A stretch of 64,000 nucleotides of DNA from Comamonadaceae bacterium (GCA_947450695.1 CANFWV010000004.1:57205-121204); one strand, 5' to 3'. Counted from the first letter of the stretch, positions 26,924 through 36,077 are shown. The notes: generated from the sequence alone by a model not told the origin. Translations and numbers: made by a program.

Positions 26924-27895
26924 ATGCAACGTCGACACCTTTTGCGATCTGCCGCTGCGATGGCTGTTCCTTTTTTAGGCGCGCAAGTCGCTGCGCAAGC
27001 GCCAAGCTTCCCAACCCGATCCATCAAGCTGGTCATCGCCTTTCCGGCCGGCGGTCCGACTGACATCACGATGCGCGTGCTGGCCGACAACGCCTCCAAA
27101 ATTTTGGGTCAACCGGTGGTTATTGAGAACAAACCCGGCGCCGGTGGCACCTTGCCGGCGCTGCAGCTGCAGTCGTCCGCAGCCGACGGCTACACCGTGG
27201 GGCAGATTCCGCTGGGCGTGTTTCGCCTGCCCTACACCACCAAGATCAATTGGGATCCGGTCAAAGACATCAGCTATGTGCTCAACGTGACCGGCTACGC
27301 TTTTGGCGTAGTTGTGCCGGCAGATTCGCCACTCAAGACATGGGCCGATTTTGTAGCTTGGGCCAAAGCCAACCCGGGCAAGTTGAGCTACGGCTCGACG
27401 GGCACCATGACCAGCCCGCACCTGACCATGGAGCTGATTGCACAGAAGCTGGACTTAGACCTGCTGCACGTTCCCTACAAGGGCAGTGCCGACCTGATGC
27501 AATCCATCATGGGCAACAACATCATGGCGGCGGCCGACTCCACTGGCTTTGCGCCGCAGGTCCAAGCGGGCAAGTTGCGTGTGCTCAACACTTGGGGCGC
27601 TGAACGCTTGGTGAAATTTCCAGATGCGCCAACGCTGAAAGAGCTCGGACTCGACATCGTTCAGAATTCACCGTTTGGCATCGGCGCGCCCAAAGGCACC
27701 CCGCCAGCTGTGGTCAAGCGACTGCACGACGCCTTGAAGCAGGCGATGGAACAAGACAACTACAAAACGGCACTGGCCCGCTACGACATGGTGCCAATCT
27801 ACATGAACAGCGCGGACTACACCCGGTTCGCCCAAGAGACGTTTTTGCGCGAAAAAGTGCTGATCGAGAAGCTCGGCTTGGCCAAGCCGCAATGA
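26924..27895 (+). CDS. TctC/Bug-family substrate-binding protein
   Basis: A clear AGGAG upstream fixes ATG 26924. The 323-residue protein has a Tat-like signal (QRRHLLRSAAAMA) cleaved near AAQA, then SIKLVIAFPAGGPTDITMRV, VVIENKPGAGGTLPA, ADGYTVGQIPLG, LSYGSTGTMTSPHL and LHVPYKGSADLMQS. It binds an organic acid in the periplasm. It stands alone between the two-component system and the convergent CoA transferase operon, so its partner genes are uncertain. Confidence 0.92.
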   Translation: MQRRHLLRSAAAMAVPFLGAQVAAQAPSFPTRSIKLVIAFPAGGPTDITMRVLADNASKILGQPVVIENKPGAGGTLPALQLQSSAADGYTVGQIPLGVFRLPYTTKINWDPVKDISYVLNVTGYAFGVVVPADSPLKTWADFVAWAKANPGKLSYGSTGTMTSPHLTMELIAQKLDLDLLHVPYKGSADLMQSIMGNNIMAAADSTGFAPQVQAGKLRVLNTWGAERLVKFPDAPTLKELGLDIVQNSPFGIGAPKGTPPAVVKRLHDALKQAMEQDNYKTALARYDMVPIYMNSADYTRFAQETFLREKVLIEKLGLAKPQ

Positions 27896-27922
27896 ATAGC
27901 TGAGCCGCCCAAAACCAAGCTG

Positions 27923-29131
27923 TCAGAGCACGCCAAGCGCCTTGAGTTCAGCCAGCCGCTCTTCACCCAAGCCCAGTAAGTTCGTCAAGATTTCGCTCGT
28001 GGCTTCACCCAGTTCTGGCGGTGCAAGTCGCACCGGCAGGCGCTCACCATCGAGCCGATAAGGCGGCGCCATCACATAGGTGCTGCCCGCCACAGAGTGC
28101 GGGTGCTGCGTCACCAACCCGCCGCGCACGGCACGCTCTGAGGTCAACGCTTCATACAAGCCCAGCACTTCACCACACGGAATACCCGCGGCCTTGAGGC
28201 GTTGCAACAGCAGCTGCCGCGAACGGCAACCCAACTCGCGCAGGACCTCGGTCATCAGCGCTGCGCGGTGGGTGCCGCGCCCCAAGTTGGTTTTGAAGCG
28301 CTCGTCGTCAGCCAGGTCGGGGCGCTCTATGACGGCGCGGCAAAAACGTTCAAACTGGGCGTTGTTGCCGACCGTGATGACCATCGGTCCGTCTTCGGCA
28401 TCGAACACACCGTAAGGCACGATGGACGGGTGCGCATTGCCGTAGCGCGGCGGGTCTTGTTGCAGCAGCATGGCTTCCAGCCCGTAGTAGGCCGTGATCA
28501 TGAGTCCGCAATCGAACAGCGCCATTTCAATATGGCGACCAAGTCCGGTCTTTTGACGGTCGAACAAGGCGGCCAAAATCGCTTGGGCGGCGTACATGCC
28601 GGTGAACATGTCGACCGCTGCCACACCAAACTTCAGTGGCGGCTGGTCGGGGTCACCGTTCATGGCCATCAAACCGGCCTCACCCTGCACCACCAGGTCG
28701 TAGCCGGGGCGCGCAGCCTCGGGTCCAGTTCGGTCGTAGCCCGATATAGAACAGTAAATGAGGTCGGGGCGTACGGCTTTGATTTGCGCATAACCCAGGC
28801 CTATTTTTTCAGCCCCGCCAAACTTGAAGTTCTGGATCACCACGTCGGATTGCCGCGCCAAGTCCAACACGATTTGCACGGCCTCCGGCTTTTGCAAGTC
28901 CAGCGTGATGGATCGCTTGTTGCGGTTCATGCTGTTGAAGTAAGCAGTTTCTGTTTTGCCCACCCGGAATCCCCAGTCGCGGGTGTCGTCGCCACGCTCG
29001 GGGTGTTCGATCTTGATGACCTCCGCGCCGAAGTCGCCGAGCACCATGCCGCACATCGGGCCCGCCAACACGCGGGACAAGTCCAGCACGCGAATACCGG
29101 CCAGCGGCAGTGAGGCGTTGAGGGATGTCAT
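27923..29131 (-). CDS. Class III (CaiB/BaiF) CoA transferase
   Basis: The 402-residue protein has the family features VLDLSRVLAGPMCGMVLGD (16-33), RNKRSITLDL, the segment PGYD at 142-145 whose Asp forms the mixed anhydride in characterised members, and VAAVDMFTGMYA. It moves CoA between an acyl-CoA donor such as succinyl-CoA and a carboxylic acid. It is the last gene of the minus-strand run from 36042 and follows a TctC gene by 12 bases. It probably activates an imported acid or a product made by the dehydrogenases of this run. Confidence 0.93.
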   Translation of the reverse strand: MTSLNASLPLAGIRVLDLSRVLAGPMCGMVLGDFGAEVIKIEHPERGDDTRDWGFRVGKTETAYFNSMNRNKRSITLDLQKPEAVQIVLDLARQSDVVIQNFKFGGAEKIGLGYAQIKAVRPDLIYCSISGYDRTGPEAARPGYDLVVQGEAGLMAMNGDPDQPPLKFGVAAVDMFTGMYAAQAILAALFDRQKTGLGRHIEMALFDCGLMITAYYGLEAMLLQQDPPRYGNAHPSIVPYGVFDAEDGPMVITVGNNAQFERFCRAVIERPDLADDERFKTNLGRGTHRAALMTEVLRELGCRSRQLLLQRLKAAGIPCGEVLGLYEALTSERAVRGGLVTQHPHSVAGSTYVMAPPYRLDGERLPVRLAPPELGEATSEILTNLLGLGEERLAELKALGVL

Positions 29132-29143
29132 GCTAATTTTTCT

Positions 29144-30157
29144 TCAGTCCAGCGTGATGCCAGCCTTGGTGATGATGGCGCCCCACTTGCGAGATTCACC
29201 CTCGATAAAAGTCTTGAATTTAGCAGCAGAACCGCCGCCGACGATGAGCCCCTGCTTGGCCATGGTCTGGCGAAAAGCCGGATCGGCCATGGCCGCGTTC
29301 ACATCGGCGTTGATGCGGTTGACGATCTCGGCGCTGGTGCCAACCGGTGCAAACAAGCCGTTCCATGCGAGTGCGTCAAATCCGGGAAATCCGGCCTCCG
29401 CCACCGTCGGCAATTCAGGCCGTGCAGCCAGCCGCTGCGGACTGGTGACAGCCAGCAACTTCAAGCGACCCGCCTGCACCAAAGCGAGCAAGGCGGGCTC
29501 AGTCGCCAACACGGCCTGGGTTTCACCCTGAGCCACCGACAAAGCAGCGGGCGGCGACCCATTGAAAGGCACATGCGTGGCCTCAAAACCAGCCGTGGTT
29601 TTCAACAACTCCATCGACAAGTGGGACGAACTGCCAAGACCGACAGAAGCGTAGTTAACCTTGTTACCCTGCGACTTGGCCCACGCCACAAACTCGCGCA
29701 AGTTGTTGGCCGGATGATGGGCTGGCACCGCCAGCACGTTGGGCTGGGAAGTTGTCAGGACGATGGGCAGCAAGTCCTTGGCCGGGTCGTAGGCCATCTT
29801 CTTGAACATGAAGGGGGCAAAGGCGATCGGGCCATTGAAGCCGATGCCCAAGGTGTAGCCGTCGGGCGCGGCCTTGGCCACAACATCCATGCCGATGTTG
29901 CCACCGGCGCCAGGCTTGTTGTCCACAATCAAAGGTTGGCCCCAGCGGAGCTTCAGCGTCTCGCCCAAGCTGCGAACGATCACATCGAGTGAACTGCCCG
30001 CCGGTGCCGGCACGATCACGCGGACAGGTTTGTCGGGCCAGCTTTGCGCGGCGGCAGGCAAGGCCAACGCGCCCAGGAAGCTGAGCGCACAGATAACGCT
30101 GAGGTTGAGCGTGGCTGCGACTTGAGACAGATGACGACTTGAGATGAAATGGGGCAT
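29144..30157 (-). CDS. TctC/Bug-family substrate-binding protein
   Basis: The 337-residue protein has a signal peptide cleaved near AAAQ, then SWPDKPVRVIVPAPAGSS, LIVDNKPGAGGNIG, APDGYTLGIGF, VNYASVGLGSSSHL and THVPFNGSPPAA. The usual glycine pair in the first loop is replaced by APAGSS, which may shift ligand choice. It lies 12 bases ahead of the CoA transferase in the same direction, so it may capture the acid that enzyme activates. A 147-base gap separates it from the dehydrogenase upstream. Confidence 0.92.
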   Translation of the reverse strand: MPHFISSRHLSQVAATLNLSVICALSFLGALALPAAAQSWPDKPVRVIVPAPAGSSLDVIVRSLGETLKLRWGQPLIVDNKPGAGGNIGMDVVAKAAPDGYTLGIGFNGPIAFAPFMFKKMAYDPAKDLLPIVLTTSQPNVLAVPAHHPANNLREFVAWAKSQGNKVNYASVGLGSSSHLSMELLKTTAGFEATHVPFNGSPPAALSVAQGETQAVLATEPALLALVQAGRLKLLAVTSPQRLAARPELPTVAEAGFPGFDALAWNGLFAPVGTSAEIVNRINADVNAAMADPAFRQTMAKQGLIVGGGSAAKFKTFIEGESRKWGAIITKAGITLD

Positions 30158-30304
30158 AGGCTATTTTCAACTTTTGAAACTGTTATTTAACCAAACTGAC
30201 CCATGACGCAGAGCGTAAAGGGGCAGTGTATGACATCAGTTTCTGATCAAAATTGCATTCACCCAGCAGCTGAAAAAAGCGACTTTCAGCCGTCAGAGCG
30301 CCGT

Positions 30305-31366
30305 TCAGACCGCCATCAAGCGGGCCACAAAAGCCGCGCCAGTCTCGCGCGTGCCGAGCTGACCACCCACGTCGCGCGTGGCTTCGTGCGCAGCAATCGC
30401 CGCCGCTGTCGCAGCTTCAATCGCAGTGCTGGCTTCGATGAAAGCCGGCTTGCCGGAACGCAGACCGTGCCAGCGCAGCAGCTGCCCGGCGGACAAGATC
30501 AACGAGAACGGGTTGGCAATGTTCTGACCTGCAATGTCAGGTGCGGAACCGTGTGCAGCTTGGCCCATGGCGTGGTTGACGCCAGCATTGAGCGAGGCGC
30601 CCAAGCCGAGGCTGCCGGAAAGTTCTGCCGTCAGGTCGGACAAGATATCGCCAAACATATTGGTCGTGACAATGACGTCAAACCGCTGCGGCGCGCGCAC
30701 CACGTGGGCCATCATGGCATCGACGATGAAGTCGTCAACCGCCACTTCTGGAAACTCTTTAGCGACGCGCAAGCATTCTTCGATGAACATGCCATCGCCG
30801 ATTTTCAGCACGTTGGCTTTGTGGACGAAGGTGAGTTTTTTGCGCCGCGTCATGGCCAGCTCGAACGCTGAGCGCGCAATGCGCTCACAGCAAACGCGGG
30901 TGATGCGGCGCAGCGACACCACCACGTCTGGCGTGATCAACATCTCGCTTCCGCCGGATTCGACGTTGCGGTCGGCGTAAAAACCTTCGGTGTTCTCGCG
31001 GACCACGACGAGGTCAAACTCGCCGAGTCGCGCGGTCATGCCTTTGAAGGTCCGTGCTGGCCGGATATTGGCGTACAGATCCAGCGTCTTGCGGAAAAAT
31101 TTCGACGGATTGATCTCGCCCTTGGCTTCATCCTTGAAGTCATAGGTGGCCATGGGACCGAGCATCAGACCATCGGCGGCACGCACTTTTTCAAGCAGCG
31201 CCGGCGTGACGGTCGCGCCGTGAAGCTTCAGACTATCGTGACCGGCAATGTCGTGCTGAAGCTCGAGCTGCAGGTGAAATTTTTGGGACACGGCTTCCAG
31301 CACATCGACCGTGACGGCCATGGTTTCGGGGCCAATGCCGTCGCCGGGTAGTACAACAATTTTCAT
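30305..31366 (-). CDS. Isocitrate/isopropylmalate/tartrate dehydrogenase family enzyme
   Basis: The 353-residue protein has GDGIGPE at 8-14, VVRENTEGFYAD, the catalytic lysine region TFVHKANVLK and the Mg/NAD signature TTNMFGDILSDLTAELSGSLGLGASLNAG. HGSAPDIAG follows. It catalyses NAD-dependent oxidative decarboxylation of a 2-hydroxy-dicarboxylate. No leu genes adjoin it; it is flanked by TctC genes, so it is more likely a catabolic member (tartrate, homoisocitrate or similar) than LeuB. The precise substrate is unresolved. Confidence 0.9.
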   Translation of the reverse strand: MKIVVLPGDGIGPETMAVTVDVLEAVSQKFHLQLELQHDIAGHDSLKLHGATVTPALLEKVRAADGLMLGPMATYDFKDEAKGEINPSKFFRKTLDLYANIRPARTFKGMTARLGEFDLVVVRENTEGFYADRNVESGGSEMLITPDVVVSLRRITRVCCERIARSAFELAMTRRKKLTFVHKANVLKIGDGMFIEECLRVAKEFPEVAVDDFIVDAMMAHVVRAPQRFDVIVTTNMFGDILSDLTAELSGSLGLGASLNAGVNHAMGQAAHGSAPDIAGQNIANPFSLILSAGQLLRWHGLRSGKPAFIEASTAIEAATAAAIAAHEATRDVGGQLGTRETGAAFVARLMAV

Positions 31367-31444
31367 GGAGTCAATTCAAAAATAGAGGGTATAAAAATAG
31401 CAAGGCCTCGATTATTCCGCGAACATTCATTGAACGTCACGGGC

Positions 31445-32440
31445 TCAATTGGCCTTGAGTCCGGCCGTCTTCGCCACCTCGCGCCAAAGCACGGTCTCCA
31501 CCAGCAAAGCTTTGCGAAAGTCGGCCGGTGAACCACTGACAGCATCGGCGCCTTCGTTGCTGAGACGGCTGCGCAGGGGATCACGCGCTGCCGCTTCGTT
31601 GATGGCGATGTTGAGTTTATCGATGATCGCCTGCGGCGTTTTGGCCGGCGCCATAACGCCCCACCAAGTTGAAATATCAAAACCTTTGATGCCCGCTTCG
31701 GCCATGGTCGGCGTGTTCGGGAAGAGTGGTGAACGCTTGGCGCTTGTCACCGCCAACAGCTCGACACGGTTGTCCTGCACATAAGGCAGGATGGTGGGCA
31801 CGGTGGCAAAAAACAGTTGGATACGTCCGGCCAACAAATCAACCGTCGCCGGACCACTGCCTTTGTAGGGTACATGCGTCATGAGCAGCTGCGTTTTTTG
31901 GCGAAACAACTCGCCCGACAAATGGTTGATGCTGCCGTTGCCAGCCGAGCAAAAATTGGTACCGTCGGGCCGGGCGGCCATGGCAGTGCGCAGTTGCGCA
32001 ATCGTTTTGACGCCCATCTCTTTGCTGGCCACCACCAACAGCGGCCCACGACCGATCATGGCGATGGGTGAAAAATCTCTCTCGATGTTGTAGCTTGGCG
32101 AAGCTTCGGCCGCCGCGTTGGTGACGAAAGTCGAGGTCGCGAACAACAAGGTGTAGCCGTCCGCTGGCGCCTTGGCCACAGCGTTGGCACCAATACTGCC
32201 GCCGGCCCCGCCTTTGTTGTCGATGATGACCACTTGGCCGAGCTTGTCACCCAGCGCTCGGGCGACATCTCGGGCAATGCTGTCAGTACCGCCGCCGGGG
32301 GCGAACGGCACGATCAAGGTGATGGGTTTGAGGGGGTAGGTTTGTGCCTGGGCAGGCACAACTGAAATAGCCATCAGCACGGTGAGCGCTGTTGCAGCAA
32401 CACTGAGGCGGCGGATCGTAAAAGTCCGTGGTGTCCTCAT
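31445..32440 (-). CDS. TctC/Bug-family substrate-binding protein
   Basis: Start ATG 32440 gives MRTPRTFTIRR and a signal peptide ending in AQAQ; a longer in-frame extension would reach far into the upstream gene. The mature part has TYPLKPITLIVPFAPGGGTD, VVIIDNKGGAGGSIG, ADGYTLLFATS, FCSAGNGSINHL and THVPYKGSGPATV. It is separated by one base from the family 3 binding protein and lies upstream of the isopropylmalate-type dehydrogenase. It belongs to the periplasmic carboxylate binders. Confidence 0.92.
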   Translation of the reverse strand: MRTPRTFTIRRLSVAATALTVLMAISVVPAQAQTYPLKPITLIVPFAPGGGTDSIARDVARALGDKLGQVVIIDNKGGAGGSIGANAVAKAPADGYTLLFATSTFVTNAAAEASPSYNIERDFSPIAMIGRGPLLVVASKEMGVKTIAQLRTAMAARPDGTNFCSAGNGSINHLSGELFRQKTQLLMTHVPYKGSGPATVDLLAGRIQLFFATVPTILPYVQDNRVELLAVTSAKRSPLFPNTPTMAEAGIKGFDISTWWGVMAPAKTPQAIIDKLNIAINEAAARDPLRSRLSNEGADAVSGSPADFRKALLVETVLWREVAKTAGLKAN

Positions 32441-32441
32441 C

Positions 32442-33179
32442 TCAGCGACCGGCAGCCGGTGCCACGGCCGCACCTTCAATGTGATGCCGGGCCAAAGCCT
32501 CCGCCACAAAGCCGCTGGTTTTCATCTCTTCCACGAAGGCAGCAACGTAAGCTTGGGCGGCCTCGCCGCGCGTCTTGGGCACGCCCATCGCTTGCTCAAT
32601 GACCATGAAGCGGCCCGGTAACAGACGCAAACCCGGCAGGCGTTTGGCGTCTGATTCGAGCTGCTGCTTGACGCCTGCGGCAACGTCATCGCCGTTGGCT
32701 AAAAAGGTGTCGACCACCGCTGGTGAGCTGACGGCACGAACGATCTGCGCGGCCTTCAAGGCACGCGTCAGATACAAGTCGTAGGCGCTGCCCTTACCGA
32801 CGGTGACGCGGTGAGCGGCAGTGTCGACTTCTTCGTTGTGCTGCAAGGGTGAGGCGTCACGCACCAAATAACTGCCTTCGATCAAGACATACGCAGCGGT
32901 GAACAAAATACCTTGCCCACGCACGGGATCGATCGCGAAAAAACCGATATCAGCCTGGTCGGCGTTGACGATGTCGACGGACTTGCCGGCCGACTCGGAG
33001 ACCACCAGTTCGACGTCGACACCGAGCCGACGCGCCAGCTCACGCGCCAAGTCAATCGACACACCCACCGGCAAGCCTGCGGCGTCGCGGTTGGCGAGGA
33101 TTGGATTACCCAAGTTGATGGACGCACGCAAGCGTCCGGTGGGTGTCAAAGCATTCATCACGTCTGCACGGGTTGTCAT
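32442..33179 (-). CDS. Family 3 solute-binding-fold protein lacking a signal peptide
   Basis: The 245-residue protein has the fold of amino-acid ABC binding proteins: GRLRASINLGNP, GVSIDLARELARRLGV, DIVNADQADIGFFAIDPVRGQGILFT, YVLIEGSYLV and VGKGSAYDLYLTRAL. The N-terminus (MTTRADVMNALTPTG) has no hydrophobic export segment and no upstream start adds one, so the protein should remain in the cytoplasm. The gene overlaps the MBL hydrolase stop (ATGA) and precedes a TctC gene. It could be a ligand-sensing or cyclohexadienyl-dehydratase-like enzyme built on this fold. No ABC permease is nearby. Confidence 0.8.
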   Translation of the reverse strand: MTTRADVMNALTPTGRLRASINLGNPILANRDAAGLPVGVSIDLARELARRLGVDVELVVSESAGKSVDIVNADQADIGFFAIDPVRGQGILFTAAYVLIEGSYLVRDASPLQHNEEVDTAAHRVTVGKGSAYDLYLTRALKAAQIVRAVSSPAVVDTFLANGDDVAAGVKQQLESDAKRLPGLRLLPGRFMVIEQAMGVPKTRGEAAQAYVAAFVEEMKTSGFVAEALARHHIEGAAVAPAAGR

Positions 33180-33961
33180 ATCTCGTCGCTTCTGTAGTTG
33201 ATACCAAAGCCTGCGTCACAGCACAGGTTGATGGTTGTCACGGTGTGGATGGATTCGGAAAACCAGGCCGCAATAGCCGCCTTGCGTTCCCCAATGTAGT
33301 CGGGTTGTCCATCGGCATCTAGCCGCATGCTCAGGTCGTGACCGGGAATCAGCACGGTGCCGGGCACAGCACGCCAGTGCGTCCAGATCATCGCTAGGGT
33401 GTCACGGCTTTTCTGGGCGTCTGCGGTGGCGTCGACTTCGCCAGACAGCAACTCAGCCCGGTTCTTGGCCGAGTCGCCAGTGAAGATCACAGGCGGCGCG
33501 TTGGCAGTCAGCACAAAAATCAAATGCCCCGGTGTGTGGCCGGGTGCCGCCACAGCTTTGAGACCGGGCAAGGGTTCATCGCCCGGGACCATGCGGCGCA
33601 CGCGTTCGCGCGTCAGCAGTTCGCGCACATACAACTCGGGCAAGGGGTTGAAACCGGGCGGCTGACTCGCGGCCCAAGTGAGTTCCTCGTCACCAATCCA
33701 GACCGTCGCGTTCGGAAACAAAGTGAAGTTGACCGCGTGGTCGTAATGCGCGTGCGTGAGGATCACGTCGGTCACGTCTTCGGACTTGACGCCTTTAGCT
33801 TGCAGTTGCTGCGACAACTCACGGCGAATACCGAAAGCGCCGACGTCCAACAGGGCCACACGGCCTTGCCCGCGCAGTAGCGACACGGTGCTCCAGCCGA
33901 GACCGCCGTGACAGACGGCGCGCCCCGGAAAACCTTGAATCAGCAGATCGAGTTGGTACAT
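33176..33961 (-). CDS. Metallo-beta-lactamase-fold hydrolase
   Basis: The 261-residue protein has the metal motif HAHYDH at 70-75, the second site GHTPGH at 141-146, an Asp163 in FTGDSAKN and a late His in IPGHDLS. All residues for a dinuclear metal site are present. It has no signal peptide and hydrolyses an ester, lactone or thioester in the cytoplasm, possibly a lactone or CoA ester made by neighbouring enzymes. It overlaps the next gene by four bases, so the two proteins are likely made in equal amounts. Confidence 0.9.
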   Translation of the reverse strand: MYQLDLLIQGFPGRAVCHGGLGWSTVSLLRGQGRVALLDVGAFGIRRELSQQLQAKGVKSEDVTDVILTHAHYDHAVNFTLFPNATVWIGDEELTWAASQPPGFNPLPELYVRELLTRERVRRMVPGDEPLPGLKAVAAPGHTPGHLIFVLTANAPPVIFTGDSAKNRAELLSGEVDATADAQKSRDTLAMIWTHWRAVPGTVLIPGHDLSMRLDADGQPDYIGERKAAIAAWFSESIHTVTTINLCCDAGFGINYRSDEI

Positions 33962-33973
33962 ATTTGTGACTTT

Positions 33974-34963
33974 TTATTGCGGCTTGATGTTGGCGTCTTT
34001 GACAAGCTTCCCGTAAAGCGCCAGATCGCGTTGGATCTGTGTCTGAAACTCAGCCGGGGAACTGCCCACCAGTTCGTTTCCGCCTTCGACGCCGATGCGC
34101 TGAATGATGTCGGGCGATTTGACCGCCTTGACGGCTTCCTGATGCAAGCGGTTGATGATCGCCGGATCTGTCTTGGCCGGTGCCAGCAATCCCACAAACT
34201 GCGTGATGTCAAAGCCTTTATAGCCAAGCTCTTGCATGGTCGGGACTTGCGGCAAAGACTTGGCTCGGGTCGGACCCGACACCGCAAACGCCCGCAGTTG
34301 CTTGGCCTCAATTTGCGGCACAGAGGTGATCACCGTGTCATAGGTGAAGGTCAGATGACCACCGAGCAAGTCAGCCAGCGCCGGGGCACTGCCTTTATAG
34401 GGCACGTGGGTCAGCGTGGTGCCGGTCATCAAAGACAGCATTTCGCCAGCCAAATGTCCGCCACCGCCAATGCCGGTAGAACCGTAACTCATCGCGCCTG
34501 GCTCTGCTTTGGCCTTGGCGACGAGTGCCGGCAGGCTGGTGATGGCTGAATTGGTGGGCACCACCAGCACGTACTGGTAGGTGAGAATCTGGCTGATTGG
34601 GATGAAGTCTTTCAAGGTGTCGTAAGGCACCTTGGCGTAGAGCCCCGGATTGATGACGAGTGGACCACTGGCATCCATCAGCAAGGTGTACCCATCGGCG
34701 GGTGCCTTGGCCACGATGTCCGTACCGATCATGCCGTTGGCACCACCCTTGTTGTCCACCAGAATAGGCACGCCCATGCTGTCAGACATTTTTTTAGCGA
34801 TCAATCGCGCCGTGATGTCAGCATTGCCGCCCGCCGCATATGGCACCACCATGCGGATGGGTTTGTTCGGGTAGCCCTGCGCGTGGGCTTGACCGAGCGC
34901 TGTCATTGCCAATGCGGCAACCAGCAGCAGTGATTTTGTTGTCTTGGAGGGGCTACGACGCAT
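33974..34963 (-). CDS. TctC/Bug-family substrate-binding protein
   Basis: A strong GAGGAGA before ATG 34963 decides the start; the frame extends 10 codons upstream without a ribosome site. Signal peptide ends near AHAQ, then GYPNKPIRMVVPYAAGGNAD, ILVDNKGGANGMIG, ADGYTLLMDASG, MSYGSTGIGGGGHL and THVPYKGSAPAL. It is the second gene of the minus-strand operon behind the malate/lactate-type dehydrogenase, so its ligand may be a 2-hydroxyacid. Confidence 0.93.
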   Translation of the reverse strand: MRRSPSKTTKSLLLVAALAMTALGQAHAQGYPNKPIRMVVPYAAGGNADITARLIAKKMSDSMGVPILVDNKGGANGMIGTDIVAKAPADGYTLLMDASGPLVINPGLYAKVPYDTLKDFIPISQILTYQYVLVVPTNSAITSLPALVAKAKAEPGAMSYGSTGIGGGGHLAGEMLSLMTGTTLTHVPYKGSAPALADLLGGHLTFTYDTVITSVPQIEAKQLRAFAVSGPTRAKSLPQVPTMQELGYKGFDITQFVGLLAPAKTDPAIINRLHQEAVKAVKSPDIIQRIGVEGGNELVGSSPAEFQTQIQRDLALYGKLVKDANIKPQ

Positions 34964-34989
34964 GAGATGTCTCCTCTTTATGTGCTCGC

Positions 34990-36042
34990 TCAAGCCGGAG
35001 CGTTCGCGGCATGTTTGTGCAGCAAGGCCATCACGTCAGCCGGCATGTGAATGCCGTGCTCGCGTTGGTCTTTCATCTTGGCCAACTCGATCTCGCCCGG
35101 CACCAGCACCGGCTTGTCCGCTTCGGCGGCCGGGCTGCCGTGGAGGATGGCCGCAAAGTCGTTCATGCGCTCAGTGAGCCAAGCGGTCGAACCCAGCAAG
35201 CGGGTGTTGATGAGGATGAAAAAGTGGCCGAGGTTCTGCGGCTCGTCAGGCGCGTCAACCCAGGACTTGACGTGCGTGAGGTAAGCGGCGTTCGACAGCA
35301 GGCCGGCAAACAGATCGACCAGCAGCGCCAGGCCGTAACCCTTGTGACCGCCAATCGGCAATAAAAATCCGTCGAGCGCTTGCGCCGGGTCGCTGGTCGG
35401 CAAACCTTGTTTGTCAGTCGCCCAAGTGGCTGGAATGTTCTCACCACGCTTGAACGCATTTCGAATTTTGGCGCGTGCCACCACGCTCATGGCCATGTCC
35501 AATAAGAAGGGGGCACCGCCCGGGTTGGGCACGCCAAAACCCAGAGGGCTGTTGCCTAAGCGTGCATCGGTGCCGCCCCACGGTGCAATGGTGGTGGTAG
35601 CGTTGCTGCCGATGATGGACGCAAAGCCCGCCTCTGCCGCCATCAGCGAATACGGTGAGATCGGTCCGAAGTGATTGCTGCCGCGTGCAAAAGCAATGCC
35701 GATGCCGCACTCACCGGCGACTTGCATGGCAGCCTCCAGCGCCCGCAGACCAACCAAAGGTCCCACGCCGTTGTCGCCGTCGACCTTGACCATGGCGGGC
35801 GCCAAACGCTCAACTTTGACCTTGGCATCAGGGTTGATGCCTTTGATCAACAAACGCTCTCCGTAGGACTCGACCCGGCTCAGACCATGGGTCGACAGAC
35901 CAAACAGGTCGGCCATGACCAAAATGCGGCAAACGTCTTGAGCATCTGCCACTGACAAACCGAGCCCCTGAAAGGCTTTGACACCGAGTTGAGTGAGTTC
36001 AGATTCAGGCACGCGGATCGGGTCATGGGCACGAGTGTTCAA
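34990..36042 (-). CDS. Malate/L-lactate/ureidoglycolate dehydrogenase family oxidoreductase
   Basis: The 350-residue protein belongs to the Ldh_2 family: STHGLSR at 50-56, ARGSNHFGP with catalytic His124, NPLGFGVP-like segment NSPLGFGVPNPGG and the C-terminal GHKGYGLAL. These enzymes use NAD(P) to oxidise 2-hydroxyacids such as malate, sulfolactate or ureidoglycolate. Translation begins at a TTG (36042). It is the first gene of an eight-gene minus-strand run and is divergent from a LysR regulator that probably controls it. An inverted repeat 7 bases upstream of the start may be the operator. Confidence 0.9.
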   Translation of the reverse strand: MNTRAHDPIRVPESELTQLGVKAFQGLGLSVADAQDVCRILVMADLFGLSTHGLSRVESYGERLLIKGINPDAKVKVERLAPAMVKVDGDNGVGPLVGLRALEAAMQVAGECGIGIAFARGSNHFGPISPYSLMAAEAGFASIIGSNATTTIAPWGGTDARLGNSPLGFGVPNPGGAPFLLDMAMSVVARAKIRNAFKRGENIPATWATDKQGLPTSDPAQALDGFLLPIGGHKGYGLALLVDLFAGLLSNAAYLTHVKSWVDAPDEPQNLGHFFILINTRLLGSTAWLTERMNDFAAILHGSPAAEADKPVLVPGEIELAKMKDQREHGIHMPADVMALLHKHAANAPA

Positions 36043-36048
36043 AGCAGT

Positions 36049-36077
36049 TCTTTCGTAAAAGACTGATTATCGAAAGA
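36049..36077. promoter_or_regulatory. Inverted repeat in the divergent dehydrogenase/LysR intergenic region
   Basis: TCTTTCG (36049-36055) and CGAAAGA (36071-36077) form a perfect 7-base inverted repeat with a 15-base spacer, between the two divergent start codons. Its symmetry and position fit a LysR-type regulator binding site controlling the dehydrogenase operon and its own gene. Confidence 0.5.

Noticed and set aside
30269..30290. Inverted repeat GCTGAAA/TTTCAGC as terminator of the dehydrogenase gene
   Set aside because: A 7-base stem exists, but no T-tract follows on the minus strand, so termination is not supported.
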